Below, piece by piece: positions 25,026-33,544 of a stretch of 64,000 nucleotides of DNA. The translations under genes and the position numbers were made by a program. Position 1 is the first letter of the stretch. Every line of letters begins with the position of its first letter. Location of the stretch: assembly GCA_016708345.1 (NCBI GenBank), contig JADJFX010000002.1:434001-498000 (forward strand), given 5' to 3'. The DNA is from Candidatus Rhodoferax bjergmarkensis (GTDB taxonomy: Bacteria; Pseudomonadota; Gammaproteobacteria; Burkholderiales; Burkholderiaceae_C). Below the pieces are notes generated by a model. It had not been told where the DNA came from. It did no database searches and saw only the letters and a list, made by a program, of their open reading frames with translations.

Positions 25026-27897
25026 CACGACACCCGCCTCTGAGCCAACAGGCAAGACTGACTACCGCAGCACGCTGAACCTGCCCGACACCCCGTTCCC
25101 CATGCGCGGCGATCTGCCCAAGCGCGAACCGGGCTGGGTCAAGGAATGGCAAGACAAGGGAATCTACCAAAAGCTGCGCAAAGCCCGAGCCGGTGCGCCC
25201 AAGTTCGTGCTGCATGACGGACCGCCCTACGCCAACGGCCAGATTCACATGGGGCATGCACTGAACAAAATCCTCAAGGACATGATCGTCAAGTCGCGCC
25301 AGTTGGAGGGCATGGACGCCGCCTACATTCCCGGCTGGGACTGCCACGGCCTGCCGATTGAAAACGCGATTGAAAAGAAGTTTGGCCGCAAGCTGGCGCG
25401 CGACGACATGCAGGCCAAGAGCCGCGCCTACGCCACCGAACAGATCGAGCTGCAGCGCACCGACTTCAAACGCCTGGGCGTGCTGGGCGATTGGGACCAG
25501 CCTTACCGCACCATGGACTTCAAGAACGAGGCCGAGGAAATTCGGGCCTTCAAAAAGGTGGTGGAACGCGGCTTTGTCTACCGGGGCCTCAAACCCGTGT
25601 ACTGGTGTTTTGACTGCGGCTCCTCGCTGGCCGAATTTGAAATTGAATACGCCGACAAGAAATCACAAACACTGGATGTTGGCTTTTTGTGCGCCGAGCC
25701 CGACAAACTGGCCGCTGCCTTTGGTTTGACGATGTTGGCCAAAGACGCGTTCGCCATCATTTGGACCACTACCGCCTGGACCATTCCCGCCAACCAAGCG
25801 CTCAACCTGAACCCCGACCTCACTTACGCACTGGTGGACACCGAGCGCGGCCTGCTGCTGTTGGCGGAAAGTCTGGTGGAGAAATGCCTGGAGCGTTACC
25901 AGCTTAGCGGCACGGTGCTGGCCACCACACCGGGCAAAACGCTGGAATTGATCCACTTCAAACACCCCCTGGCCCATGTGGATGCGGGTTTTGACCGGCT
26001 CAGCCCAGTCTACCTGGCCGAATACGCCACCGCAGCAGACGGTACCGGCATCGTGCACGCTGCCCCCGCCTATGGCGTGGAAGACTTCAACAGCTGCGTG
26101 GCCCACGGCCTGAAATACGACGACATTCTGAACCCGGTACAAGGCAACGGTGCTTACGCGCCCGAGTTCCCCTTGTTCGGCGGGCAGCACATCTGGAAGG
26201 CCTGCCCGGTCATCATCAACACGCTGCGTGACGCTGGCCGCTTGTTTGCCACCTCGGACATCACCCACAGCTACCCGCACTGCTGGCGCCACAAAACGCC
26301 GGTGATCTACCGGGCTGCAGCCCAGTGGTTCATCCGCATGGACGAAGGCGTGGGTGTTTTCACCAAAGACAAAGCGCCCAAATCGCTGCGCCAGCTGGCC
26401 TTGGACGCGATTGAGCAAACCTCGTTTTACCCCGAAAACGGCAAAGTGCGGCTGCGCGACATGATTGCCGGGCGGCCTGACTGGTGCATCTCGCGCCAGC
26501 GCAGCTGGGGCGTGCCTTTGCCGTTTTTCCTGCACAAGGACAGCGGCGAACTGCACCCGCGCACCATGGAGATCCTGGACCAGGCGGCCGACATCGTCGA
26601 AAAAGGCGGCATCGAGGCCTGGAGCTTGGCCAGCACCGAAAGCATTCTGGGTTCTGAGGACGCCGCGCACTACACCAAAAGCACCGATATTCTGGAAGTC
26701 TGGTTTGACTCCGGCACCACCCACACCACGGTACTCAAGGGTTCGCACCCCGGCAGTGGGCACGAAAGCGGCCCCGAGGCCGACCTGTACCTGGAAGGGC
26801 ACGACCAGCACCGCGGCTGGTTCCACTCGTCCTTGCTGACAGCCTGCGCCATGTTCGACCGCGCGCCCTACAAAGGCATTCTGACCCACGGCTTCACGGT
26901 GGACAGCAAAGGCCACAAGATGAGCAAGAGCCTGGGCAATGGCGTGGACCCGCAGGAAACCTCCAAAAAGCTCGGTGCCGAAATCATCCGCCTGTGGGTC
27001 GCCGCAAGCGACTACTCCGGCGACATTGCCGGGGACGACAAAATTTTGGCCCGCGTGGTGGACACCTACCGGCGCATTCGCAACACGCTCAAGTTCCTGA
27101 TGGCCAACATCAGCGACTTTGACCCAACCGTTGACGCCGTGCCGCTGGACCAGATGCTGGAGATTGACCGCTATGCCCTGAGCCGCGCAGCGCAGTTGCA
27201 GGCCGACATTCTGGCGCACTACAAGGTGTACGAATTCCACCCGGTGGTGGCCAAGCTGCAGATCTACTGCAGCGAAGACCTGGGCTCGTTCTACTTGGAC
27301 GTACTCAAGGACCGGCTCTACACCACCGCGCCCAAGTCACTGGCCCGGCGCAGTGCCCAAACCGCGCTGTGGCAGATCACCCAGGCCATGCTGCGCTGGA
27401 TGGCACCGTTCCTGAGCTTTACCGCAGAAGAAGCGTGGGCGGTGCTGGGTGCGGCGGGCAGAACACCAGCCGCCACCCAAGAATCCATCTTTTTGGACAC
27501 CTACGTTCAGCTGGATAACGCCAACCCGGAATTACTCGCCAAGTGGACTCGCATCCGGGACATCCGTGACGCGGTGAACAAAGAGATCGAGACGGTTCGC
27601 GCCCAAGGCCAGGTCGGCTCCTCGCTGCAGGCGCACGTGAACCTCACCGTGGACGCCAAGGACTACGCCCTGATGTCCACCTTGGGAGAAGATCTGAAAT
27701 TTGTCTTCATCACCTCCACTATCGATTTGATAGCTGGTAGCGCACTGTCTATAAGCGCTAGAGGCACAAATGCCATTAAATGCGAGCGCTGCTGGCATTA
27801 CCGGGACGATGTGGGTCATGACGCAGACCACCCTGCCCTGTGTGGCCGCTGCACCAGCAACCTGTTTGGTGCGGGTGAGAACAGGAAGTTTGCGTAA
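25012..27897 (+). CDS. ileS: Isoleucyl-tRNA synthetase
   Basis: A 961-residue class I synthetase. The HIGH motif is HMGH in PPYANGQIHMGHALNKILKD, KMSKS appears as GHKMSKSLGN, and the editing domain includes TTAWTIPANQAL. The C-terminal zinc finger is CERCWHYRDDVGH with CGRC. Between the anticodon-binding domain and the zinc finger lies TIDLIAGSALSISARGTNAI, which I do not recognise as native IleRS sequence; it is encoded by a 54-bp repeat copy at 27718-27771. The frame is kept and the zinc ligands are intact. It overlaps ribF, and its stop overlaps the lspA start by one base. Confidence 0.97.
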   Translation: MTTSDTTPASEPTGKTDYRSTLNLPDTPFPMRGDLPKREPGWVKEWQDKGIYQKLRKARAGAPKFVLHDGPPYANGQIHMGHALNKILKDMIVKSRQLEGMDAAYIPGWDCHGLPIENAIEKKFGRKLARDDMQAKSRAYATEQIELQRTDFKRLGVLGDWDQPYRTMDFKNEAEEIRAFKKVVERGFVYRGLKPVYWCFDCGSSLAEFEIEYADKKSQTLDVGFLCAEPDKLAAAFGLTMLAKDAFAIIWTTTAWTIPANQALNLNPDLTYALVDTERGLLLLAESLVEKCLERYQLSGTVLATTPGKTLELIHFKHPLAHVDAGFDRLSPVYLAEYATAADGTGIVHAAPAYGVEDFNSCVAHGLKYDDILNPVQGNGAYAPEFPLFGGQHIWKACPVIINTLRDAGRLFATSDITHSYPHCWRHKTPVIYRAAAQWFIRMDEGVGVFTKDKAPKSLRQLALDAIEQTSFYPENGKVRLRDMIAGRPDWCISRQRSWGVPLPFFLHKDSGELHPRTMEILDQAADIVEKGGIEAWSLASTESILGSEDAAHYTKSTDILEVWFDSGTTHTTVLKGSHPGSGHESGPEADLYLEGHDQHRGWFHSSLLTACAMFDRAPYKGILTHGFTVDSKGHKMSKSLGNGVDPQETSKKLGAEIIRLWVAASDYSGDIAGDDKILARVVDTYRRIRNTLKFLMANISDFDPTVDAVPLDQMLEIDRYALSRAAQLQADILAHYKVYEFHPVVAKLQIYCSEDLGSFYLDVLKDRLYTTAPKSLARRSAQTALWQITQAMLRWMAPFLSFTAEEAWAVLGAAGRTPAATQESIFLDTYVQLDNANPELLAKWTRIRDIRDAVNKEIETVRAQGQVGSSLQAHVNLTVDAKDYALMSTLGEDLKFVFITSTIDLIAGSALSISARGTNAIKCERCWHYRDDVGHDADHPALCGRCTSNLFGAGENRKFA
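27718..27771 (+). repeat. 54-bp dispersed repeat inserted in frame in ileS
   Basis: The landmarks TTTGATAGCTGGTAGCGCA, CTATAAGCGCTAGAGGC and the final CAAAT match the family. Its sense strand is read as a peptide in the same phase as in the RepA-like and moeA copies (I-A-x-x-A, then ARG). Confidence 0.85.
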
Positions 27898-28394
27898 TGG
27901 CGAAAGCATCGAAGGCCTCCGGGGCAGGTATGCTGCAGTGGCTGGGTTTGGCTTTCATCATTTTGATCGCCGACCAGTTCACCAAAGTTCTCATTGTCGG
28001 CTTCTACCACTTGGGAGACAGCACCTATGTGGCCAGCTTCTTCAATGTGGTACGGGTTCACAACAGCGGCGCGGCGTTTTCGTTTCTGGCCGGTGCGTCG
28101 GGTTGGCAGCGCTGGTTTTTTACAGGCATCGGCATCGTGGCAGCACTGGTGATTGTGTGGATGCTGCGTTCACACGCCGGGCAAAAACTGTTTGCATTTG
28201 CACTGGCCTGCATTCTGGGGGGTGCTATCGGCAACGTGATTGACCGCGTGCTGTACGGTTACGTGGTCGATTTTCTGGACTTTCACTGGCGCGGCGCTCA
28301 TTTTCCGGCCTTTAACGTGGCCGACAGCGCCATCACCATCGGGGCAGCTTGCCTGATACTGGATGAAGTGCTGCGAGTTCGGCGAGCGGGTTGA
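27897..28394 (+). CDS. lspA: Prolipoprotein signal peptidase (signal peptidase II)
   Basis: A 165-residue membrane aspartyl protease with four hydrophobic segments. Catalytic-aspartate blocks are present: GNVIDRVLYGYVVDFLDF and FNVADSAITIGA; ADQFTK and VHNSGAAFSFL are also typical. It cleaves the signal peptide of diacylglyceryl-modified prolipoproteins in the inner membrane. The ATG overlaps the ileS stop (TAATG), so translation is coupled. Confidence 0.96.
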   Translation: MAKASKASGAGMLQWLGLAFIILIADQFTKVLIVGFYHLGDSTYVASFFNVVRVHNSGAAFSFLAGASGWQRWFFTGIGIVAALVIVWMLRSHAGQKLFAFALACILGGAIGNVIDRVLYGYVVDFLDFHWRGAHFPAFNVADSAITIGAACLILDEVLRVRRAG

Positions 28395-28768
28395 TCGCGA
28401 TGGTCAATGCCACCATGGCCGCCGCCTTAACGCGTCTGATGATTTAAACCGATGCTGAAACTACTTCTGCTGGCTCGCTTCGCACCAATGCGGTGACCGG
28501 TTTGGTCATTGACATGACCATTGACTCGAAGATCAGTCCAAAATGCAGCAATAGCAAAGAATTCATTTTAGGGATGCAGTGCTTGTGTAGTGTTTCAAGC
28601 TATCCGGCACTTAAAACCGCGCCTTTTCGGCCAGGGCGGTGTTGCAAATCCGCGCGATACCTATGGGAAACGCTGTGGTTTGCGCCTAGCCATGACCACA
28701 AATCCATCGGTTTTAAATGTGCCGTCAAGCATGCAACACTACACTACACTACACTAGACGCAAAACGC
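28395..28768. other. Intergenic region with an ACTAC microsatellite
   Basis: I see no gene in this ~370-bp stretch between lspA and the terminator. Near its right end (about 28735-28756) ACTAC is repeated four times in tandem. Short direct repeats of TTGACATGACCATTGAC type occur around 28508-28525. The open frames here have no recognisable protein features. Confidence 0.5.
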
Positions 28769-28803
28769 AAAACGCCCCCGACTTTCGTCGGGGGCGTTTT
28801 TAT
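28769..28803. terminator. Strong bidirectional terminator between lspA and the exported protein gene
   Basis: A-run, then a perfect stem ACGCCCCCGA / TCGGGGGCGT around a CTTTCG loop, then a T-run. It serves the convergent lspA (plus) and 28842-29366 (minus) transcripts. Confidence 0.9.
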
Positions 28804-28841
28804 TCCAAGGAACTAACCTTTAGCCTCTAAGAGGCCAAGGC

Positions 28842-29366
28842 TTAGTGAGCCCAGATGTAAGCTGTAGTACCAGCCAGGTTCAGGCCGTTGATGGCGATAG
28901 AACCGAAAGAGGCTGTGGAGTTACCCATTTCCATTCTGGCAACAGAGATGTTGAGCAGCTTGGTAGTGGTGATTTGTGGCAAACCGATACGGACAACGTC
29001 GCCTTTGGGAGCGAAATCAGCAATAGCTCCGGCGTGCGGGGTAGCCATGGAGCCGCCGGCATCTGTCAGCATACCCAAGGTACCTGGCAGAGCTTCAGCT
29101 TTCCATGCAGTGTTGGACATGATGTCCATGGTAGCGGCGATCGCGCCAGTGAATTTGATGCCTTTGAAGCTGATAGAACCACCAGCTGCATCCGTGTCGG
29201 TGTACACGAAAGAAGCGATGTTGATGTTCAGGTCAGCAGCGATAGACACACCGTCTTGACCAGCGACTTGGCTCAGGTCTGCGTCGTCAACGGAAGTCAT
29301 TGCGGAAGCAGCGAAAGTCATGGAAGACATGGCGGCCACGAGTGCCAATTTTTTGAATGCGTTCAT
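28842..29366 (-). CDS. Exported 'GQDGVSI' protein (DUF6160-like)
   Basis: A 174-residue secreted protein. Residues 1-22 are a signal peptide (MNAFKKLALVAAMSSMTFAA, cleaved after ASA). The mature part begins MTSVDDADLSQVAGQDGVSI, a signature of a group of small outer-surface/beta-rich exported proteins (FilA-like, DUF6160). The rest is Gly/Ala/Ser/Thr-rich with alternating hydrophobic residues, fitting beta-strands at the cell surface. Codon usage looks highly expressed (regular GCA/GGC, few rare codons). Function is unknown. A 454-bp AT-rich upstream region suggests elaborate regulation. Confidence 0.7.
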   Translation of the reverse strand: MNAFKKLALVAAMSSMTFAASAMTSVDDADLSQVAGQDGVSIAADLNINIASFVYTDTDAAGGSISFKGIKFTGAIAATMDIMSNTAWKAEALPGTLGMLTDAGGSMATPHAGAIADFAPKGDVVRIGLPQITTTKLLNISVARMEMGNSTASFGSIAINGLNLAGTTAYIWAH

Positions 29367-29820
29367 TTTTTAAATCTCACAGTAATTAATAAATTAAGAA
29401 ATAACTTTTTGACAGATTGTTCGTAATTGCATGATCAATGCTTCTTTTGAAAGCATTAAACGCGTCCTTGCTGCAATCTTGTCATTACAGCTGGCTGTGC
29501 CCATCGATACAGTGCTTTTAACTTCACTCTATCGAATCCTTACGATGTAAACCATTAAGCAACATCAGTGCCAACTTTTTAAATCTTAGGCAAATCAACA
29601 GGTTACAGCGTGTTACGTTAAAAAATACCAGTCAGACGTGGTTGAGGTGTAAAAAAAACTGACACTTTTTAATCGCTGTTGATTTTTATGAGATTCAAAG
29701 GCGTCAATTGAGTCATTCCTGCATCAAAAAGAGACCCGATAACCTGTCAGACCAGTATGATTTCAAGTGACTGTCAGCATTTTTTACACCTATAAATCTA
29801 TACGGGTCTTCAATATATTG
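29367..29820. other. AT-rich intergenic region upstream of the exported protein gene
   Basis: The 454 bp between the divergent exported-protein start and the gph stop contain no gene I can support. The region is clearly more AT-rich than its neighbours, with many T-runs and the sequence TATATTGCTATATATT at its right end. It probably holds the promoter of the exported-protein gene (minus strand) and the 3' end of the gph transcript. No consensus promoter stands out. Confidence 0.5.
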
Positions 29821-30501
29821 CTATATATTAAGTAGCGCAGAGCAATTTATGATCACCCGGTCAGCCTTGCAGCCCTCAATCGCCTGTCCCATGTTGTAAC
29901 CGTAAGGCAGCACCCAGACCATGACGCCTGCGTTGCGTGCGGTGGCCACATCAATGCTGGAGTCCCCCACAAACAAGGCCCGATCGCGTGCAACATTAAA
30001 TTGAGCAAGGCACTGTTCAATGCCCGCCGGATCTGGCTTTTTGGTGGGCAAGGTGTCGCCACTGATAACAAGGTCAAAAAACGGCGTCAAATGGTGCGCC
30101 GTCAGCACCGTGGCGGTGTAGCGGCCTTCCTTGTTGGTCACCACGGCCAGTTTCAACCCCCGTTCGCGCAGGGCAGTCAAGGTTTCGCGAACCTGCGGGT
30201 AAAGCTGGCTGCGGGTTCCACAGCGGTTTTGGTAATGCTTGTCGAACTCGGCGGCAATGTGCGGCAACTTTTTGCTGACGCGCACCGCAGCCAGGTCTTC
30301 GTGGCCACTTTCGGCCAGCGCTTGCACCAGCAGTTCACGCGTGCCGTGGCCGATCCAGTCATTGACCTTGGTTTGCGTCACTTCAGGCAGTTCGAAATGG
30401 CGCAAGGTGTCGTTGACGGCATCACAGATTTCAGGCGCGGTTTCAACCAAGGTGCCATCCAGGTCAAACATCACCAAATCAAACAGATTCGACTGATTCA
30501 T
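29821..30501 (-). CDS. gph: Phosphoglycolate phosphatase
   Basis: A 226-residue HAD phosphatase: FDLVMFDLDGTLVETAPEIC (motif I with nucleophile Asp), VVTNKEGRYTATVL (motif II), KPDPAGIEQCL (motif III Lys) and ALFVGDSSIDVATARNAGV (motif IV). It removes 2-phosphoglycolate, the product of RuBisCO oxygenation or DNA repair. Its start overlaps the prkB stop by four bases, so here it is the CbbZ-type member of a Calvin-cycle operon. Confidence 0.93.
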   Translation of the reverse strand: MNQSNLFDLVMFDLDGTLVETAPEICDAVNDTLRHFELPEVTQTKVNDWIGHGTRELLVQALAESGHEDLAAVRVSKKLPHIAAEFDKHYQNRCGTRSQLYPQVRETLTALRERGLKLAVVTNKEGRYTATVLTAHHLTPFFDLVISGDTLPTKKPDPAGIEQCLAQFNVARDRALFVGDSSIDVATARNAGVMVWVLPYGYNMGQAIEGCKADRVIINCSALLNI

Positions 30502-31373
30502 AACGCACGCTTTTTGCGTTCCATCAGCCGCCAGACAAAGGGCGTGAAGATCAGTTGCATGGCGAGTTCCATCTTGCCGCCGGGCACCACGATGGTGTTG
30601 GCACGACTCATAAAACTGGCGTCGATCATGCTCAAAAGGTACTGAAAATCAATGCCCTTGGGCCGCGCGAAACGGATTACCACCATGCTTTCATCGGGCG
30701 AAGGAATGTCGCGCGCGATAAATGGGTTGGACGTGTCCACCATGGGCACCCTTTGAAAATTCACATGCGTGTGCATGAACTGCGGGCAGATGTAGTTCAC
30801 GTAGTCGGGCATGCGGCGCAAGATGGTGTCGGTCACCGCCTCGGTGCTGTAGCCGCGCTTGGACTTGTCGCGCCAGAGTTTCTGAATCCACTCCAGATTG
30901 ATGACTGGCACCACGCCGACCAGCAAGTCGGGGTGCTGGGCAATGTTGACCTCTGGCGTGACCACAGCGCCGTGCAAACCTTCATAAAACAACAAATCGG
31001 TATCGGCTGGAACATCTTCCCATGGGGTGAAAGTGCCGGGCTCCTGCTGGTAGGGCGCGGCCTCTTCGGCATCGTGGAGGTATTTTCTGCGCTGCCCCGT
31101 GCCGGTGGTGCCGTATTCGCGAAACAAGGATTCCAGCCTCGAAAACAGATTGTTTTCAGGCCCGAAGTGGCTGAAGTTGTTGTTCCCCGCTTGTTCGGCT
31201 TCTTGCAGCTTGAGCTTCATCTCTTTGCGGTCATGACGATGAAAGCTGTCACCCTCGACGATGGCGGCATTGACCTTCTCGCGGCGAAAAATGGCCTCAA
31301 AAGTGCGGGTGACCGAACTGGTGCCGGCACCGGAGGAACCGGTGATGGCAATGATGGGGTGACGCTCAGACAT
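30498..31373 (-). CDS. prkB: Phosphoribulokinase (proteobacterial class I)
   Basis: A 291-residue phosphoribulokinase. It starts MSERHPIIAITGSSGAGTSS, with the P-loop variant GSSGAGTS, and continues with VEGDSFHRHDRKEMK (catalytic Asp and substrate Arg/His), LLFYEGLHGAVV and IQKLWRDKSKRGYS. It makes ribulose-1,5-bisphosphate, an activity specific to the Calvin cycle. It lies between fbp and gph on the same strand. The 161 bp to fbp contain a dispersed-repeat copy. Confidence 0.95.
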   Translation of the reverse strand: MSERHPIIAITGSSGAGTSSVTRTFEAIFRREKVNAAIVEGDSFHRHDRKEMKLKLQEAEQAGNNNFSHFGPENNLFSRLESLFREYGTTGTGQRRKYLHDAEEAAPYQQEPGTFTPWEDVPADTDLLFYEGLHGAVVTPEVNIAQHPDLLVGVVPVINLEWIQKLWRDKSKRGYSTEAVTDTILRRMPDYVNYICPQFMHTHVNFQRVPMVDTSNPFIARDIPSPDESMVVIRFARPKGIDFQYLLSMIDASFMSRANTIVVPGGKMELAMQLIFTPFVWRLMERKKRAL

Positions 31374-31412
31374 CAGGGGGTCTCCGTAGTGGGAAATTAA
31401 TGGTAAAAAATG

Positions 31413-31460
31413 CCATTTGCGCAGGTATTACTTGCGCGAGCAGCTATAAAATTAGGAGCA
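31413..31460 (-). repeat. Dispersed repeat, palindromic subtype, between fbp and prkB
   Basis: Minus strand: GCTCCTAATTTTATAGCTGC, TCGCGCAAG, then TAATACCTGCGC. It shares the 5' half with the 54-bp family but has a palindromic 3' half (GCGCAAGTAATACCTGCGC), as in the copy split by the ISAs1 element. Confidence 0.7.
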
Positions 31461-31534
31461 TTCAACAAGCAAAACAAAAACAACTGCAAAACGACTGCTA
31501 AACAACTGCAAAATGGCTGTCTAAGCAGGTCTTT

Positions 31535-32629
31535 TCAGTCTCTGAACAAGCTGCGCTCCGCAAACAGCGGGTTGCGCAGCTCGGTTGTGACCGGCTCCTG
31601 GTGGTAGCGTTCGATGCGTTCAACCTCGTTTTTGGAGCCAAACACCAATCCAATGCGTTGGTGCAAGGCCGTGGGCCGCACCGCCATCATGGGGTTTTCA
31701 CCGGTTGAGGCGCGTCCACCGGCCTGCTCCACGATAAAACCCATGGGGTTGGCCTCGTAAAGCAGACGCAGCCGCCCCGGCTTGGCCGGGTCTTTGTTGT
31801 CGCGTGGGTACATGAAGACACCACCGCGCATCAAAATACGGTGCGCCTCGGCCACCATGCTGGCGATCCAGCGCATGTTGAAGTCCTTGGCCCGAGGGCC
31901 CGTCTTGCCCGCCAGGCATTCGTCCACATAACGCTTGACGGGAGACTCCCAAAAGCGGCTGTTGCTGGCATTGATAGCGAACTCATGGGTGTCGGGCGGA
32001 ATCTGAATCTTGGGGTGCGTCAGCATGAACTCACCCAGGTTGGGGTCCAGCGTGAAACCATTCACGCCATCGCCCACCGTCAGCACCAGCATGGTGGTGG
32101 GGCCGTACAGGGCGTAACCTGCGGCCACCTGGCTGCTGCCAGGCTGTAAAAAATCCGCTTGAGTGACATCACGCCCGGTTTCGATGACCGCTTGCGGTGC
32201 CCGCAATACCGAAAAAATGCTGCCCACCGACACATTCACATCGATGTTGCTGGAGCCGTCCAGCGGGTCAAACACCAACAGGTATTTGCCCCGTGGGTAC
32301 TGGCCCGGAATCTGGTAGGGCAAGTCCATCTCTTCAGACGCCATGCCCGCCAGATGGCCGGACCATTCGGTGCGGCGAATGAACACATCGTTGCTCAGAA
32401 CATCGAGCTTCTTCTGCGTTTCTCCCTGCACGTTGACCGAGCCACCCTGCTCGCTCGCATGGTCACCGGTGACGCCACCGAGTTCACCAAAGGCGACCGT
32501 GCGGGCAATGGCCTTGCAGGCCAGCGCAATGTCCAAAATGAGCGCATTGAAATCGCCACCTGCTCCGGGAAAACGACGGCGCTCCTCGATCAGGAATTGC
32601 GTCAAGGTGGAGCGTTGGGTCAACAGCAT
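31535..32629 (-). CDS. fbp: Fructose-1,6-bisphosphatase class I
   Basis: A 364-residue class I FBPase. Key blocks are LLVFDPLDGSSNIDVNVSVG (metal-binding DPLDGSSN), SRFWESPVKRYVDECLAG, MYPRDNKDPAKPGRLRLLYE and EQAGGRASTG. It dephosphorylates fructose 1,6-bisphosphate (and in autotrophs the sedoheptulose analogue) in gluconeogenesis and the Calvin cycle. It is next to prkB and cbbY, supporting a CbbF role. Confidence 0.95.
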   Translation of the reverse strand: MLLTQRSTLTQFLIEERRRFPGAGGDFNALILDIALACKAIARTVAFGELGGVTGDHASEQGGSVNVQGETQKKLDVLSNDVFIRRTEWSGHLAGMASEEMDLPYQIPGQYPRGKYLLVFDPLDGSSNIDVNVSVGSIFSVLRAPQAVIETGRDVTQADFLQPGSSQVAAGYALYGPTTMLVLTVGDGVNGFTLDPNLGEFMLTHPKIQIPPDTHEFAINASNSRFWESPVKRYVDECLAGKTGPRAKDFNMRWIASMVAEAHRILMRGGVFMYPRDNKDPAKPGRLRLLYEANPMGFIVEQAGGRASTGENPMMAVRPTALHQRIGLVFGSKNEVERIERYHQEPVTTELRNPLFAERSLFRD

Positions 32630-32667
32630 TTAGAAACTTTCTGGATTTTTTGAATTCAAAAACAAGA

Positions 32668-33399
32668 TCAGGCCGCGCAGGGTGCGCCCTGGCTCGCAAG
32701 GTGCCACTGCCGCAACTGCGCCAGATCGACTTGCCCCAAATCAGGCAACACGCGCAAGGCACCCGAAAAATCGTGGTGTGCGGTGTAGCGTGTGGGCGTG
32801 ATGATAGTGGCCAGTCCGGCCCCCATGGCTGAGCGAAGACCATTGATGGAATCCTCAAATGCCAGGCACTGAGAGGCGTCCATTTTGAGAGCTGCCAACA
32901 TGTCAAGGTAAACCTGCGGGTGCGGCTTTTTGACCGGGGCGGTTGAGGCGTCGCCAATCGCCGCAAAGTTCATCTGCCAGTTGGGGCCCACAGCGCGGCG
33001 CAAGAGTGCCGCAATATTGACTGGCGAGGTGGTGCTTGCGATGGCCAGCTTGACGCCTTGCGCCAAGGCCTCGTCCATCAGCTTGAGCACCCCAGGACGC
33101 AAGCTGACGGCACCTTCATTGACAGAACTTTCATAAGCAGCCGTTTTTAACTCGTGCAGCCGGTTGACCGTTTCCTGCCGGGCCATGGCGTCAACCTCAC
33201 GCAGCTCAGGCTGTTTCGCTTTCCAGTAGTGCGCAATACGTTCCTTGCCGCCGGAAATATGCAAAAGCTCGGTGTACAGTGGCTCATCCCAATGCCAGTC
33301 AAGGCCGAACTCGGCAAAAGCGTGGTTGAAAGCCGCCAGGTGAGCGGATTCCGTGTCCGCCAAGGTACCGTCCACATCAAAAATCAACGCATTCAGCAT
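32668..33399 (-). CDS. cbbY: CbbY-type HAD phosphatase
   Basis: A 243-residue HAD hydrolase starting MLNALIFDVDGTLADTESAH (ATG 33399), with IASTTSPVNIAALL, KKPHPQVYLDML and CLAFEDSINGLRSAMGAGLAT. CbbY removes xylulose-1,5-bisphosphate, a misfire product that inhibits RuBisCO. It is the gene nearest the divergent cbbR, which fits CbbR control. Confidence 0.93.
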   Translation of the reverse strand: MLNALIFDVDGTLADTESAHLAAFNHAFAEFGLDWHWDEPLYTELLHISGGKERIAHYWKAKQPELREVDAMARQETVNRLHELKTAAYESSVNEGAVSLRPGVLKLMDEALAQGVKLAIASTTSPVNIAALLRRAVGPNWQMNFAAIGDASTAPVKKPHPQVYLDMLAALKMDASQCLAFEDSINGLRSAMGAGLATIITPTRYTAHHDFSGALRVLPDLGQVDLAQLRQWHLASQGAPCAA

Positions 33400-33544
33400 G
33401 TCAGCATTCCTTGTGAAAAATTTCAAAAATACACAGTCACCCCAAAGAGTAACGCCTGATTTACTTTACCGGACAAAACACATAAACTCAAATCACTAAA
33501 TTTTATTTTTCCATCAGTTTTTTCTGATTATTTGCCTTTGACAG
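33400..33544. promoter_or_regulatory. Divergent cbbY/cbbR control region
   Basis: A 145-bp AT-rich gap between divergent cbbY and cbbR. It contains the inverted repeat ATCAG-6 bases-CTGAT at 33513-33528, just ahead of cbbR, the sort of dyad bound by LysR-type regulators. Known CbbR proteins bind such divergent intergenic sites; the exact site here is inference. Confidence 0.55.

Noticed and set aside
25663..27240. A 525-codon open frame antisense to ileS, and similar long antisense frames at 1210-2067, 2523-3440, 14077-15120 and 18554-19816
   Set aside because: Each lies exactly over a well-recognised gene on the other strand, has no family features and arises from GC-rich codon usage.
28735..28756. 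The ACTAC tandem repeat as a phase-variation switch
   Set aside because: It is not in a coding region or between promoter elements of any gene that I can identify.
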